The translations under genes and the position numbers were made by a program. Below the pieces are notes generated by a model. The model did not search any database. It had not been told where the DNA came from and saw nothing but the letters and a program-made list of their open reading frames with translations. A stretch of 64,000 nt of DNA from Bacillota bacterium (lineage in GTDB: Bacteria; Bacillota; Clostridia; Acetivibrionales; JANLFN01): the NCBI GenBank assembly GCA_023397675.1, contig JAEWTV010000093.1, positions 1 through 64,000 on the forward strand. The letters run 5' to 3'. The first letter of the stretch is position 1. Every line of letters starts with the position of its first letter. Below, piece by piece: positions 36,643 to 46,023 of this stretch.

Positions 36643-36695
36643 TGTTAAAGAAAAATTAAGAATTAGAAGCCTTACTGTTAAAGATTATTTAAGAA
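36643..36695 (+). promoter_or_regulatory. Direct repeats, candidate OmpR-type operator
   Basis: Two similar 20-base boxes, 36643-36662 and 36676-36695, each TGTTAAAGA followed by TTAAGAA, start 33 bases apart (about three helical turns). They lie 48 bases before the ATPase start codon, in the only gap between the two-component and ABC genes. Confidence 0.5.
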
Positions 36696-36742
36696 CTTTA
36701 GAGCTAAACTGAAATCACACTAAAAAAGTAAGGTGGTTATAT

Positions 36743-37504
36743 ATGAAACAGGTAATTATAAAAACAACATCTTTATGTAAGAGTTATTCCACAAACGGAC
36801 AGCAGAACCATGTTCTCCGGAATATAGACCTTGAAATCTTTAAGGGTGATTTCACTGTAATTATGGGCAGTTCAGGCTCAGGAAAATCCACACTCCTCTA
36901 TAATCTAAGCGGTATGGATAGCCCAACGCATGGGGAAGTCTCTTTTTGCGGCAAACGCATAGATAACCTGACTGAACGCGAACTGGCAGCATTCAGGCGA
37001 AGAGACATAGGTTTTATCTTTCAGCAGATGCACCTTGTATCAAACCTATCCATTTTCGAAAACATTACAGTGCCTGGGTATCTTCTCAAAAAATATCCCA
37101 ATAAAGAGATTGAAAAACTAGCCGAGAATCTCCTTGAAAAAACAGATATAAAGGAATTGAAATATAGGCTTCCGTCTCAGGTTTCGGGAGGCCAGCAGCA
37201 AAGAGCTGCTGTCGCCAGAGCATTGATAAATGAACCTACCCTGTTATTTGCGGATGAACCTACTGGTGCATTGAACTCAAAAGCAGGTACTGAGATTCTA
37301 AAGCTATTGACCGACTTAAACAGGGACGGCCAAAGCATTTTAATGGTTACACATGATGTAAAAGCTGCAATACGTGCAGACAGAATAATTTATTTGCAGG
37401 ACGGTCAGATAACAGGCGAAATGTGCCTTGATAAGTACCAGCCCGACACCAAGCTTGACAGAGAGAAGCAAGTTGTTTCCTGGCTTACTTCAAAAGGGTG
37501 GTGA
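36743..37504 (+). CDS. ABC transporter ATP-binding protein (MacB/SalX type)
   Basis: 253 residues with Walker A GSSGSGKST (42-50), signature VSGGQQQR and Walker B LLFADEPTGALN. Family members drive FtsX-type permeases in antimicrobial peptide resistance and sensing. Its stop overlaps the permease reading frame. Confidence 0.93.
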   Translation: MKQVIIKTTSLCKSYSTNGQQNHVLRNIDLEIFKGDFTVIMGSSGSGKSTLLYNLSGMDSPTHGEVSFCGKRIDNLTERELAAFRRRDIGFIFQQMHLVSNLSIFENITVPGYLLKKYPNKEIEKLAENLLEKTDIKELKYRLPSQVSGGQQQRAAVARALINEPTLLFADEPTGALNSKAGTEILKLLTDLNRDGQSILMVTHDVKAAIRADRIIYLQDGQITGEMCLDKYQPDTKLDREKQVVSWLTSKGW

Positions 37505-39852
37505 TTAATGTGGCTGTTATAAAATTCATACTCGCTAATCTTAAAAATAGGAAAAGCTATTCAATTGTTATTGGAATTTTAATATTCCTTACCGGACTGA
37601 TCCTATCGGTTACTATTTCAACTACACAAAAAGCGAACGAGGCATATGATATAGCCTTTAACAACATGGAGGGTCCACATCTAACCTATTACATCTCTGT
37701 GGACAAATATAAAGACGAATACAGAACCTGGTTTGAAAACAATCCAGAGGTAGAATCGGTTAAAAACCGCGTGGTAAAGTCTTATAATGGTGCATTCTTC
37801 AAAAAGAACGGCAGAGTCTTGAAAGACGGTACTGACTGTTACCTCTTTGTATATAATTCTGCAGATAAAATGAGGCTTATTGATACATCAAATTCCGGCA
37901 ATACCCTTTCCAAGGGTGAAATATACATGCCATATGTGTATAAAACAAAATATGATGTTAAAGTTAATGATATGGTAGATTACCAGTTTGGAGACAACAA
38001 GCTGAGCTTTAAAGTTATGGGCTTCGTTGAGGATCCGGTATCGGGCGCTGATATGATGGGCTCTAAATTCTTTTTCATTTCGGATGAAGATTCAAATTCA
38101 CTTTCAGCTATATCCAGAAGCAATCTTTATACTGCTATACAGCAAAATATACGTCTTAAGGAATTCAATGAGTCTTCAGTCTATAAGATTGAGAAGGATT
38201 TTAACAGGAATTTCAAAGCATTAAACGGCGGTGTGACTACCTACATGGAGAACAAAAGCGGTCATCTTGCCCTTCCAAGGATTGCCCTGACTTTACTTAT
38301 AGCTTTTGCAGTAATACTTTGCATTATTACAATAACAATCCTGAGATATTCAATACTTGCTACAATTGAAGCTGATTATAAAAATATAGGCATCCTTAAA
38401 TCTCTTGGCTTCACACCTTCCATGGTGCAACATGCTATATCCGGGCAGTATATTTCAATTGCAATATTTTCAGGCATATTAAGTCTTCTGGCAGGTATTT
38501 TCGTAACGCCCATTATAGGAAAAATAATAGTGGAGTCTTCTGGCTTGTTCTTCACCGGACATTTATCACTTATTGCCGGTATATTAACTCTATTTGCTAT
38601 TGTATTAATTATAACAGTTTTCTCTTATTTAACTGCACGAAGGACAAATAAAATAACTCCAGTACAGGCAATAGCTAACGGTTCATCTCCTGTATACTTT
38701 ACTTCAAGACTTTCATTAACACTAGAAAAAATGAAAGTTATACCATTTGACCTGCGGATGGCCTTTAAACAGTTTACAACAAAATCAAAACGCTACATTC
38801 TGCTTATAACTATTTCAGCACTTTTGACCTATGCTCTCGTTTTATTCCTGGGGCTTATGAATATGTTCCATAGCGAAAAAGCTGTCAGCCTCATTGGAGG
38901 GCAATTATACGATATTGAGCTTGATACTCAAACAAAGTCCGATGCAAGCAGAATACTGGCAGATATAAAAAAAGATTATAACATTGATTACTGCACATAT
39001 AGGAAATATGAACAATTGGTAATTGACGACGAAAAGACAACTGTAGCGATTAGTGATGACTTTGATTCCACAGGGCAGCTCTTAACATTGGAAGGCAGAC
39101 ATCCAAAGCATGATAATGAAATTGCATTGTCTACCACATTGGAAAAAAGTTTTGGTAAAGGAACAGGTAAATATCTGACTATAAAAGATAAAGAGGGTAA
39201 ACCTCATCAATTCCTGATAACAGGCATATTCCAAACTATAGATAATGACGGCAAATGCGCCAGAATGAATGAATCCGGAATGAAAGCACTTTTCCCCGAC
39301 TACGAGCTTAACGAAGCTTATATTACACTTAAAAACCACGATAACCTTGACAGTATAATCAGCGAGATGCAGCAAAGATATTCAGGGTATGAAGAAATAT
39401 CAAATGAACGAACACAGTCGGAAGATAAGATGAATACTATAAAATCGATATTTTCTGGTATTTCAACATTGATATTCGTCCTGACCGTAATACTTATAGG
39501 GTTCATTATTCTACTTATCATGAAAATAACAATTTATAATGAGAACAAGGAATTTGGTATATACAAAGCAGTTGGGTTCAGTTCTCTTCGGCTACGGCTT
39601 CAGCTAACACTAAGGTTTGTGCTTATTACTATCCTGGGCAGCATTATCGGAGTAGTTCTGGAGCTGTTAACCGGTTCACAGCTATTTTCAATAGCATTAA
39701 GAACAGTAGGTATAGCAAGCTTCCACATAGATGTAGATTTGATGAATATTTTAATACCAATACTCTTTATAATGGCAGTATCATTGCTTTCAGCATTCGT
39801 TACATCAAGGAATACAAAGAAGGTATCAGCGTATTCGTTGATAAATGAATAA
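37498..39852 (+). CDS. FtsX-type ABC permease
   Basis: 784 residues. An N-terminal helix, an external domain, three helices (about 260-390), a further helix with a second external domain, and three C-terminal helices make two FtsX units. Two GTG codons open at 37498/37501 but a third GTG at 37510, with AGGGTGG eight bases upstream, is the better start; the difference is four residues. It pairs with the ATPase encoded immediately upstream. Confidence 0.88.
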   Translation: MVINVAVIKFILANLKNRKSYSIVIGILIFLTGLILSVTISTTQKANEAYDIAFNNMEGPHLTYYISVDKYKDEYRTWFENNPEVESVKNRVVKSYNGAFFKKNGRVLKDGTDCYLFVYNSADKMRLIDTSNSGNTLSKGEIYMPYVYKTKYDVKVNDMVDYQFGDNKLSFKVMGFVEDPVSGADMMGSKFFFISDEDSNSLSAISRSNLYTAIQQNIRLKEFNESSVYKIEKDFNRNFKALNGGVTTYMENKSGHLALPRIALTLLIAFAVILCIITITILRYSILATIEADYKNIGILKSLGFTPSMVQHAISGQYISIAIFSGILSLLAGIFVTPIIGKIIVESSGLFFTGHLSLIAGILTLFAIVLIITVFSYLTARRTNKITPVQAIANGSSPVYFTSRLSLTLEKMKVIPFDLRMAFKQFTTKSKRYILLITISALLTYALVLFLGLMNMFHSEKAVSLIGGQLYDIELDTQTKSDASRILADIKKDYNIDYCTYRKYEQLVIDDEKTTVAISDDFDSTGQLLTLEGRHPKHDNEIALSTTLEKSFGKGTGKYLTIKDKEGKPHQFLITGIFQTIDNDGKCARMNESGMKALFPDYELNEAYITLKNHDNLDSIISEMQQRYSGYEEISNERTQSEDKMNTIKSIFSGISTLIFVLTVILIGFIILLIMKITIYNENKEFGIYKAVGFSSLRLRLQLTLRFVLITILGSIIGVVLELLTGSQLFSIALRTVGIASFHIDVDLMNILIPILFIMAVSLLSAFVTSRNTKKVSAYSLINE

Positions 39853-39862
39853 AACTTAAATA

Positions 39863-39890
39863 GGACGGAATAATCTTGATTATTCCGTCC
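39863..39890. terminator. Bidirectional terminator between convergent operons
   Basis: 13-bp perfect stem (39863-39875 with 39878-39890). It serves both the ABC operon and the long minus-strand operon, and its right arm lies inside the last codons of the minus-strand gene. Confidence 0.8.
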
Positions 39891-40905
39891 GCCCCCTCTT
39901 TGAAATCACCTCTTCGAGAGAATGTTCTATATCATCGGATTTTTGAAGGATTATTTTGATATATTCGCACTCTTTCTGGCTTTGAGGCTTATTAAGCGTT
40001 TGTGAAAGTATTTCACCGTAACCCTTTATTACAGCCAGAGAGTTCTTAACTTCATCAATCATATTAACTGTCTGTTTATCCTTTTCCGCCTGAAGAGCTT
40101 TATTACTAAGGACCTTACTAGATAATCCATTCATTGCAATAAACACATTTTTAAATAAACCCTTTTCAGGGTATATCTTGTAGTCGTCCCTGGTAATACC
40201 CCCCATAAACTTTATAATATCCTTAAAAGGCAACAATCTTTCAGCCAATAATAATGCAACGATAAAAACAATAACCGAAATAATGATTAGTGTTATAAAT
40301 TTGGGCCAACTCATGCCCGTGACGGTAATACTTTTTAATGCACTACCTATATCTACACTACTTTCTACCTTCGGGACGCCGACAACTACTGTGTTCGCTG
40401 AATCGGGCGCGAACCGTATGCCATCATAGACTAACAAATCATAAGGTATATTGGCGCTTATTGTTTCTGAACACCTTATATTGCCAAGCTTACTGTTGAA
40501 TGAAACTAAAAATAATATTTGGGACTTGTTTTCCTCGTTTGGAGCACCCGATAAAAAACCTGCAATATCAGCCCCAATATCGGTACCAGATTTTGAACCA
40601 TATTCCAAAGGTATATCCATTGGCCTATCTAATGAATCAATTTGATTGCCGTTTTTATCAAGCACCTGTACCCAGCACTTGTTACCCCCAGTTTTTTTAA
40701 GTTTTTCTTCGTCCAGGATTAATCTCCCGTTTTCAACAGAAAAGCAGCTGAAAAAATCAGTTGCACTTGTATTATTTATAGCTGTTTCATATTGCGAATT
40801 TCTTACCTGTAAATATAACTCAGAAACAACAGAATTCAACGCACAATACAAGGAAACAGCAGTAAAAGTAAATAAAGTAAGTAAAAGGGCAAGCTTTAAC
40901 CTCAT
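39880..40905 (-). CDS. Sensor-kinase-like membrane protein, ATPase-less, with H-to-D change
   Basis: 341 residues from the ATG at 40905 (AGG nine bases upstream). Layout matches the protein at 7274-8188: N-terminal helix, external domain, second helix near 200-222, HAMP-like linker with the shared LPFKDI and EKGLFKNV segments, and a terminal helix pair IDEVKNSLAVIKGY. The position of the kinase His is Asp (residue 284), and no HATPase domain follows, so it can neither bind ATP nor be phosphorylated on His. It is the last gene of the long operon headed by a VanRS-like pair. A role as a regulatory partner of that kinase is inference. Confidence 0.8.
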   Translation of the reverse strand: MRLKLALLLTLFTFTAVSLYCALNSVVSELYLQVRNSQYETAINNTSATDFFSCFSVENGRLILDEEKLKKTGGNKCWVQVLDKNGNQIDSLDRPMDIPLEYGSKSGTDIGADIAGFLSGAPNEENKSQILFLVSFNSKLGNIRCSETISANIPYDLLVYDGIRFAPDSANTVVVGVPKVESSVDIGSALKSITVTGMSWPKFITLIIISVIVFIVALLLAERLLPFKDIIKFMGGITRDDYKIYPEKGLFKNVFIAMNGLSSKVLSNKALQAEKDKQTVNMIDEVKNSLAVIKGYGEILSQTLNKPQSQKECEYIKIILQKSDDIEHSLEEVISKRGRTE

Positions 40906-40984
40906 AAATATCATCCTATATAGTTTAATTTCTATTATTTACTACATCTTACTATTGAATGCAATAGATTTCAACATATCCCGT

Positions 40985-42382
40985 TTATTCATTAAGATAG
41001 ATATTCACCTTATTCTGTATAGCTGCAGCAGTATTTTCAGCCGATTTTTGTCCCATAAAGAAGGCTTTTACCTCTTCATCCAAAATCTTATTAATTTTAG
41101 GGTCTACATAGCTGTATGTATTTATATCAGAAATAATATTCACAATATCATTATGATATTTGCCAACAAGCTCTGTTATATCTTTTTCAGACAGGTCTTT
41201 ATACATAAACTTAAAGCTATCCTTTTCCTTTTGCTTAAATGCTTCCTTCTCAACAGGGAATGTTGTGCCTTCCGAAGCTTGCATTTCGTTGGAAAGCAGG
41301 AATTTTATAAAGTTCCATGCCATTTTTATTTTTTTAGAGTTCTTATTTATAGCATACAAGTCTGTAGAATAAAAAGAAACTGATTTTTTCCCATCTATTG
41401 TAGGTAGCCTATGAAGGAATGTCTTATTATTATCTGGAGATTTGGTAGTTGAAGCCTTCATAAATGCTGCTGATATTATAAGATCAAAGTCAATTAATGA
41501 ATGTTTTGAATCTGGTTTAAAGCTCTTGTCTGTCATTTTTCCCAATAAGTTATTATCTGATGCGGCTTTGCACTGTTTCATGAGATTTATAAAATTATTG
41601 GATGTAAATTGGGCAGACCTTTTTTCCATATTGACTACTTGGCTGAAGCTATCGGCGAAAAACAAACTAAATAAATCACTGTCAGTCATTGCAGATATAT
41701 ACTTAAACCCATCTTTGCTCTTACTCTCATTAATTACTTTTTGGGAAGCCGCTAAAAAATCCTTAATGCTCCAGGTCTGGTCATCTGAATAATTTGACAT
41801 ATCCTTTGCAGCAGCAATCATTGGAAAGTAAAAACCCGTAGGAATAGTATACAGGCCTTTTTTGTATTCCAATGCCTTAAAAATATTCATAAAGTATTTG
41901 TCACTGTTGAAGTCCTTATCTGCCTGCATCAGTTTATTCATATCAACAAACAGATTTTTATCAATATATTTATAATATGGCAGTGCTTTATCCACCAATA
42001 TTATATCTGGACCTGTCCCCCCTATTAGCTGGGTATTGATTGTATTTACATACTTTTCTGTGTCTTCACTCGAAGGTTTTTTACTAACTGCAGTATTACC
42101 TGATTTTTCAACCTTTACTGGTAAATATTCTTTTATTTCAATAGTTATTTCAGGATGCAGTTCATGATATCTTCCAGCGGCTTGTTTTAAAAGCGGAGAT
42201 ACAGATGCTGAACACACTGTTAAAACTCCTTTTTCCTCTTCAAGCTGAGATCTTTCCTTTTGTGTGTTATTGCTAGCGGAACTTGTTGCTGTTTTACTGC
42301 TGTTGTCCTCTGCATTTTTACTACATGCAGCCAGATTAAAAATCATTAAGACTGCCAGAATTAATACTAGTATTTTTTTCAT
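40985..42382 (-). CDS. Extracellular solute-binding lipoprotein (family 1)
   Basis: 465 residues with a lipoprotein signal (lipobox LAAC), a Ser/Asn-rich linker and a solute-binding protein family 1 fold with a TxxxFYSTDLYAINKNSK segment. It overlaps the MacB-type permease gene upstream by 47 bases. By homology it would serve the MalF/MalG-type permeases of the same operon (45079-46920), though they are separated from it by two exporter-type genes. Ligand unknown. Confidence 0.82.
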   Translation of the reverse strand: MKKILVLILAVLMIFNLAACSKNAEDNSSKTATSSASNNTQKERSQLEEEKGVLTVCSASVSPLLKQAAGRYHELHPEITIEIKEYLPVKVEKSGNTAVSKKPSSEDTEKYVNTINTQLIGGTGPDIILVDKALPYYKYIDKNLFVDMNKLMQADKDFNSDKYFMNIFKALEYKKGLYTIPTGFYFPMIAAAKDMSNYSDDQTWSIKDFLAASQKVINESKSKDGFKYISAMTDSDLFSLFFADSFSQVVNMEKRSAQFTSNNFINLMKQCKAASDNNLLGKMTDKSFKPDSKHSLIDFDLIISAAFMKASTTKSPDNNKTFLHRLPTIDGKKSVSFYSTDLYAINKNSKKIKMAWNFIKFLLSNEMQASEGTTFPVEKEAFKQKEKDSFKFMYKDLSEKDITELVGKYHNDIVNIISDINTYSYVDPKINKILDEEVKAFFMGQKSAENTAAAIQNKVNIYLNE

Positions 42383-43751
42383 ACTTAATCACTTTTCCTT
42401 TCAAAAATTTGAATAGTAATACTGTTAAGAACAAATATACAATCATAAGATTATAAGGATTAAAATTAGGCGGAATACCTGCAAACATAAATGAAAGGCT
42501 TGCAATAACGGATATTCCAAATACAATGCTATAATGGGTGAACGCGTTGATAAAAGAAGTGTTTTGGCATTTCTGCATATATAATCCTATTATTATAAGT
42601 GGGATACCCGCAAAGAGCTGTAAATAGAAGACCCAGTTTAAAATGCGGTTAATATTGTTAAGTTTAATTTCAAATATCAGGGGAATACTGCCAAGACTTG
42701 CCACGCTATCCTGTGCACCTTTCTTTATCAAGTCAAAATAGAAGGAAAAGTCTATAATTCGGTCCGGTATATTATCCTTGGGAATATAAATTTCAAATCT
42801 GACAATTCTCCATATGGCAAAAATCAGCACAACCGCAAGCACTGCCTTAAGCATACCCATTAATATATGTAAGGTATTATTTCTTAAAATATCAGCAGAG
42901 TAATAGCTTTGAAGCACATTCTTTAACAGGTTGGACCTGTAAAGCAGTCTTTTGGCTAAATAAATAATTATAGATGCTATACATACAATTCCAAAAATAA
43001 AAATAATTATTGAAACCTTTTGCTTCATTAATACCCGTTTAGTCCCATAGTCCTTTATTAAAAACTCATCCGGAGACTTGCCTATTGAAATCAACGCTGT
43101 TTTTGCAGCACTTTCTAATAGTCTATCCCCGTTGCTAATTACTTGCACAGTATTTACCGAACTTTTTATTCCCAATGAATCCTGAACACCAACCGGGACG
43201 TACACACTATGAATACCAGAATCAGATAACTGATCTACAACTGAATCCTTTACAGAATATACCCCGACGATTTTAAACCTACCATCTGAAATCTTAACCG
43301 TCATGCCGACTACATCGGTACTTCCAAATAAAGTAACTGCAAGCTTCTCATCTATTACAGCAACTTTACTGTTTGAACTGTCTTCAGCCTTATCAAAAAA
43401 ACGCCCCTGAACGAACACCAAATTATCAAAATTTGCATACAGGTAATTAGTTCCTATTAGTTTGATTTCATTAATCCCCTTCATATCAGGAGTTTTAACA
43501 TTTGCTTCGGAGGTAAAAGTAACCTGAGCATTTCTAAAAGCCTTTGCAATTCCCTTTGCATCGTCATATGAAAGACCGCTTTTTAAGCCGCTATCAGAAG
43601 GTTTCATTGGACTTATTACAAGCTTATTCATTGAATATCCGCCACTTATCTCTTCTGCCTTTTTTATAAGTGAATCTTCCAAAATAGTACCTGTAGCTAT
43701 CAGGAAAATCCCTATATAAATAATGAATTTAACAGCAGTGCCTACCCTCAA
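42336..43751 (-). CDS. MacB-type permease subunit, no ATPase partner in the operon
   Basis: 471 residues: an N-terminal helix, a MacB periplasmic-core-like external domain (about 25-240) with a FGSTDVVGMTVKI segment, then about five helices rather than the usual three. The C-terminal half differs from standard MacB, with a second small external loop (about 320-365) and three extra helices. TTG start with AAAGGAGG seven bases upstream. It lies directly after the adaptor protein gene, as macB follows macA, but without any ABC ATPase gene in the run. Confidence 0.72.
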   Translation of the reverse strand: MRVGTAVKFIIYIGIFLIATGTILEDSLIKKAEEISGGYSMNKLVISPMKPSDSGLKSGLSYDDAKGIAKAFRNAQVTFTSEANVKTPDMKGINEIKLIGTNYLYANFDNLVFVQGRFFDKAEDSSNSKVAVIDEKLAVTLFGSTDVVGMTVKISDGRFKIVGVYSVKDSVVDQLSDSGIHSVYVPVGVQDSLGIKSSVNTVQVISNGDRLLESAAKTALISIGKSPDEFLIKDYGTKRVLMKQKVSIIIFIFGIVCIASIIIYLAKRLLYRSNLLKNVLQSYYSADILRNNTLHILMGMLKAVLAVVLIFAIWRIVRFEIYIPKDNIPDRIIDFSFYFDLIKKGAQDSVASLGSIPLIFEIKLNNINRILNWVFYLQLFAGIPLIIIGLYMQKCQNTSFINAFTHYSIVFGISVIASLSFMFAGIPPNFNPYNLMIVYLFLTVLLFKFLKGKVIKYEKNTSINSGSLNDF

Positions 43752-43768
43752 CTTCTTACCTCCTTTGG

Positions 43769-45052
43769 CTATTTCGTGCTTTTTTCAAGCTTTACCCTTG
43801 TTCCTTCAGAAATGTTTTTATCAGAGTTTTGAATAATAAAATCAGTCAACAGCAGTCCATTCTGAAATGCTGCCTGTGTATCACTGGAATCAATAATTTT
43901 AATATTCTTCCTTTGAACGGTATACTCGGTCCCAAGCGGTCCTTTTCTTTCTTCCGTAACATATACAAAAGCACCTTTAACATCTTCATGCAATGCCTCT
44001 TTTGGGATAATAATATTAAAAGGTCCGGCTTCCTTCTTTATTGTTACAGCTATGTGTTCACCTCCTTTCAAGCCCTTCATATTACAGTCAATGAGTATAT
44101 CCTTCAGATTTTCCTTATCCTTTGGATTATCCGAAATTCCTAAAATTGTACCCTCTATTGAACCGTCTGCTGATGATTTGTCTGTCAGATATGAAATATC
44201 ACCAATTGACAGCCATTTTGCCTTATAATTTTCAACAGTCAGTCTACACTGTAACCCTTTTGTAAGATCAGCCATCCTGAATAGCGGTTTACCCGGATCT
44301 GTCTGTATGCCCCTTGACGCATTGAGTTCAGTAATAAGTCCGTCATTTGGAGCAATGATATTATCTAATTCTGCGAGCTCTTCTTTTATTTTTGATACCT
44401 TATCTTCCTGTCTTTTAATATCCAATTCTATTTTCTTGATATCCAGTTGCTGACCCGCTGCATTTTTTTCCTTTTCATCAACTAATGAGTCATAAGTACT
44501 TTGAAGGATATTCATTTCTGATTGAGCCTTTTCAACATTCTGCATGGTTTCGTCACCCAATTCCTGCAGTACTGTTATGTTCTTAAAGTCTTTTTTTGCC
44601 TGTTCTACCTTTGTCAAAGCAGCCTTAATGTCCCTTTCATACTTTTTAGCCGATAACTCAATCTGGTTTGACAGCTTCTTAAGGTCGATTTTTCTCTGTT
44701 CATAAGTCAGTTGCTCCTCATTAAGCTTATCCTTCAGAGCCTTTGTATCAAGAACCATAATAACCTGGCCCTTCTTTACATTCTGGCCGATACTAACATT
44801 GAGTTTTTTAACCTTTAAAGCAGTCTCTGAATACGCCTCATATGTTTCCTTTGATTCAACTATCGCCTCACCTTCAACTGTCTTTAAAAGCATTCCATTT
44901 ATAAACTTCTCAGCCTTAACCACAGGAAGGGTAATATTATTTAACGTACTGGAAAAGAACGTTAAAAACAGTACTACCGCAATAAATATATAAACGGCTT
45001 TTCTGACTTTTCGGTTACTTAATTTGTTTTCCGGATTAATGTTATATTGCAT
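43769..45052 (-). CDS. HlyD/MacA-type membrane-fusion (adaptor) protein
   Basis: 427 residues: one N-terminal helix (about 17-38), a split lipoyl domain (KKLNVSIGQNVKKGQVI and IIAPNDGLITEL), a long coiled coil between them (about 95-235) and C-terminal beta-barrel domains. In diderms such proteins join an inner-membrane pump to TolC; monoderm examples (YknX) work with ABC exporters. It lies with a TolC-like and a MacB-like gene here. Confidence 0.88.
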   Translation of the reverse strand: MQYNINPENKLSNRKVRKAVYIFIAVVLFLTFFSSTLNNITLPVVKAEKFINGMLLKTVEGEAIVESKETYEAYSETALKVKKLNVSIGQNVKKGQVIMVLDTKALKDKLNEEQLTYEQRKIDLKKLSNQIELSAKKYERDIKAALTKVEQAKKDFKNITVLQELGDETMQNVEKAQSEMNILQSTYDSLVDEKEKNAAGQQLDIKKIELDIKRQEDKVSKIKEELAELDNIIAPNDGLITELNASRGIQTDPGKPLFRMADLTKGLQCRLTVENYKAKWLSIGDISYLTDKSSADGSIEGTILGISDNPKDKENLKDILIDCNMKGLKGGEHIAVTIKKEAGPFNIIIPKEALHEDVKGAFVYVTEERKGPLGTEYTVQRKNIKIIDSSDTQAAFQNGLLLTDFIIQNSDKNISEGTRVKLEKSTK

Positions 45053-45078
45053 AAGCGTGATGCCCCCATAAAAAATAT

Positions 45079-45996
45079 TTACATTTTAGTTCCCGACAGT
45101 TGTATCCCTTCCATGAGATATTTTATTCCGTAAAGAAATATCAGCAGTACCGGCAGCATATAAAATGCTGATGCGGCAAATGCCAGTCCCACCTGACCCT
45201 GACTTATTTTTGAAAGATAAATAGAAAGTGGTTCCTTTAAACTATCATTCAGAAAAATGAGCGGCTGCTCCACCATATTCCAATTGTCTACAAACGATAA
45301 TATTGAAAGTGCTGCTATTCCATTCTTACATTCAGGTACAATTATTTTTAAAAAAATTCTGATATGTCCTGCACCTTCTACTTTAGCAGCTTCTATATAG
45401 GAAAACGGTATATAGGACATATACTGCCTAAGCAGAAACACACCAAAGGTATTGAAAATGCCGGGCAGAATTATAGACAAATAACTATTGATAAGTCCAA
45501 GCTTGGACGCAATAATGAAGTTGGGTACAAGTGTTACCTGAAAAGGCATCATCATTACAAGTATATATATAAAAAACAATGGTTCTCTCCATTTAAACCT
45601 GATTACTGAAAAGGCATACGCCGCCATTGAGCCAATAAGTACCTGACCAAGGACTATAGGCAATGTCAGCTTGATAGAATTCCAAAACAAATAAAGGAAT
45701 TGAGTGTTTTTCACCAAAACATCATAATACTGCGTCAATGTTACCTGCTCAGGAATAATCTTAAAATTGAATGAGGCCTTGTCAGAATTATCTGCCATAC
45801 TGTCTGCATTATTAGAAACAGGGTAGCTTTCAGCTATCTCATCCTCACTCATAAAAGAGTCGGATACTGTAAAAATCATCGGGAAAATGAGAACCAGTGC
45901 CAGTACAAACAGCGCTGTTAATGCTGTAACCCTTGCGAAACGCCTTGTCAAGGTGCCGTACGATATTCCATTTTTCAGGGCATGCTTTTTACCCAC
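45079..45996 (-). CDS. MalG-type ABC sugar permease
   Basis: 305 residues, six helices, with the ATPase-docking EAA loop YIEAAKVEGAGHIRIFLKI. GTG start with GGAGG seven bases upstream. An unusually long external stretch follows the first helix (about 50-90). It pairs with the MalF-type protein encoded 27 bases upstream. No ATPase gene is nearby; a shared housekeeping ATPase of the MsmX/MsmK type could serve it. Confidence 0.9.
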   Translation of the reverse strand: MGKKHALKNGISYGTLTRRFARVTALTALFVLALVLIFPMIFTVSDSFMSEDEIAESYPVSNNADSMADNSDKASFNFKIIPEQVTLTQYYDVLVKNTQFLYLFWNSIKLTLPIVLGQVLIGSMAAYAFSVIRFKWREPLFFIYILVMMMPFQVTLVPNFIIASKLGLINSYLSIILPGIFNTFGVFLLRQYMSYIPFSYIEAAKVEGAGHIRIFLKIIVPECKNGIAALSILSFVDNWNMVEQPLIFLNDSLKEPLSIYLSKISQGQVGLAFAASAFYMLPVLLIFLYGIKYLMEGIQLSGTKM

Positions 45997-46023
45997 TTTT
46001 ATTCCTCCAATTTGTAAATAAGT

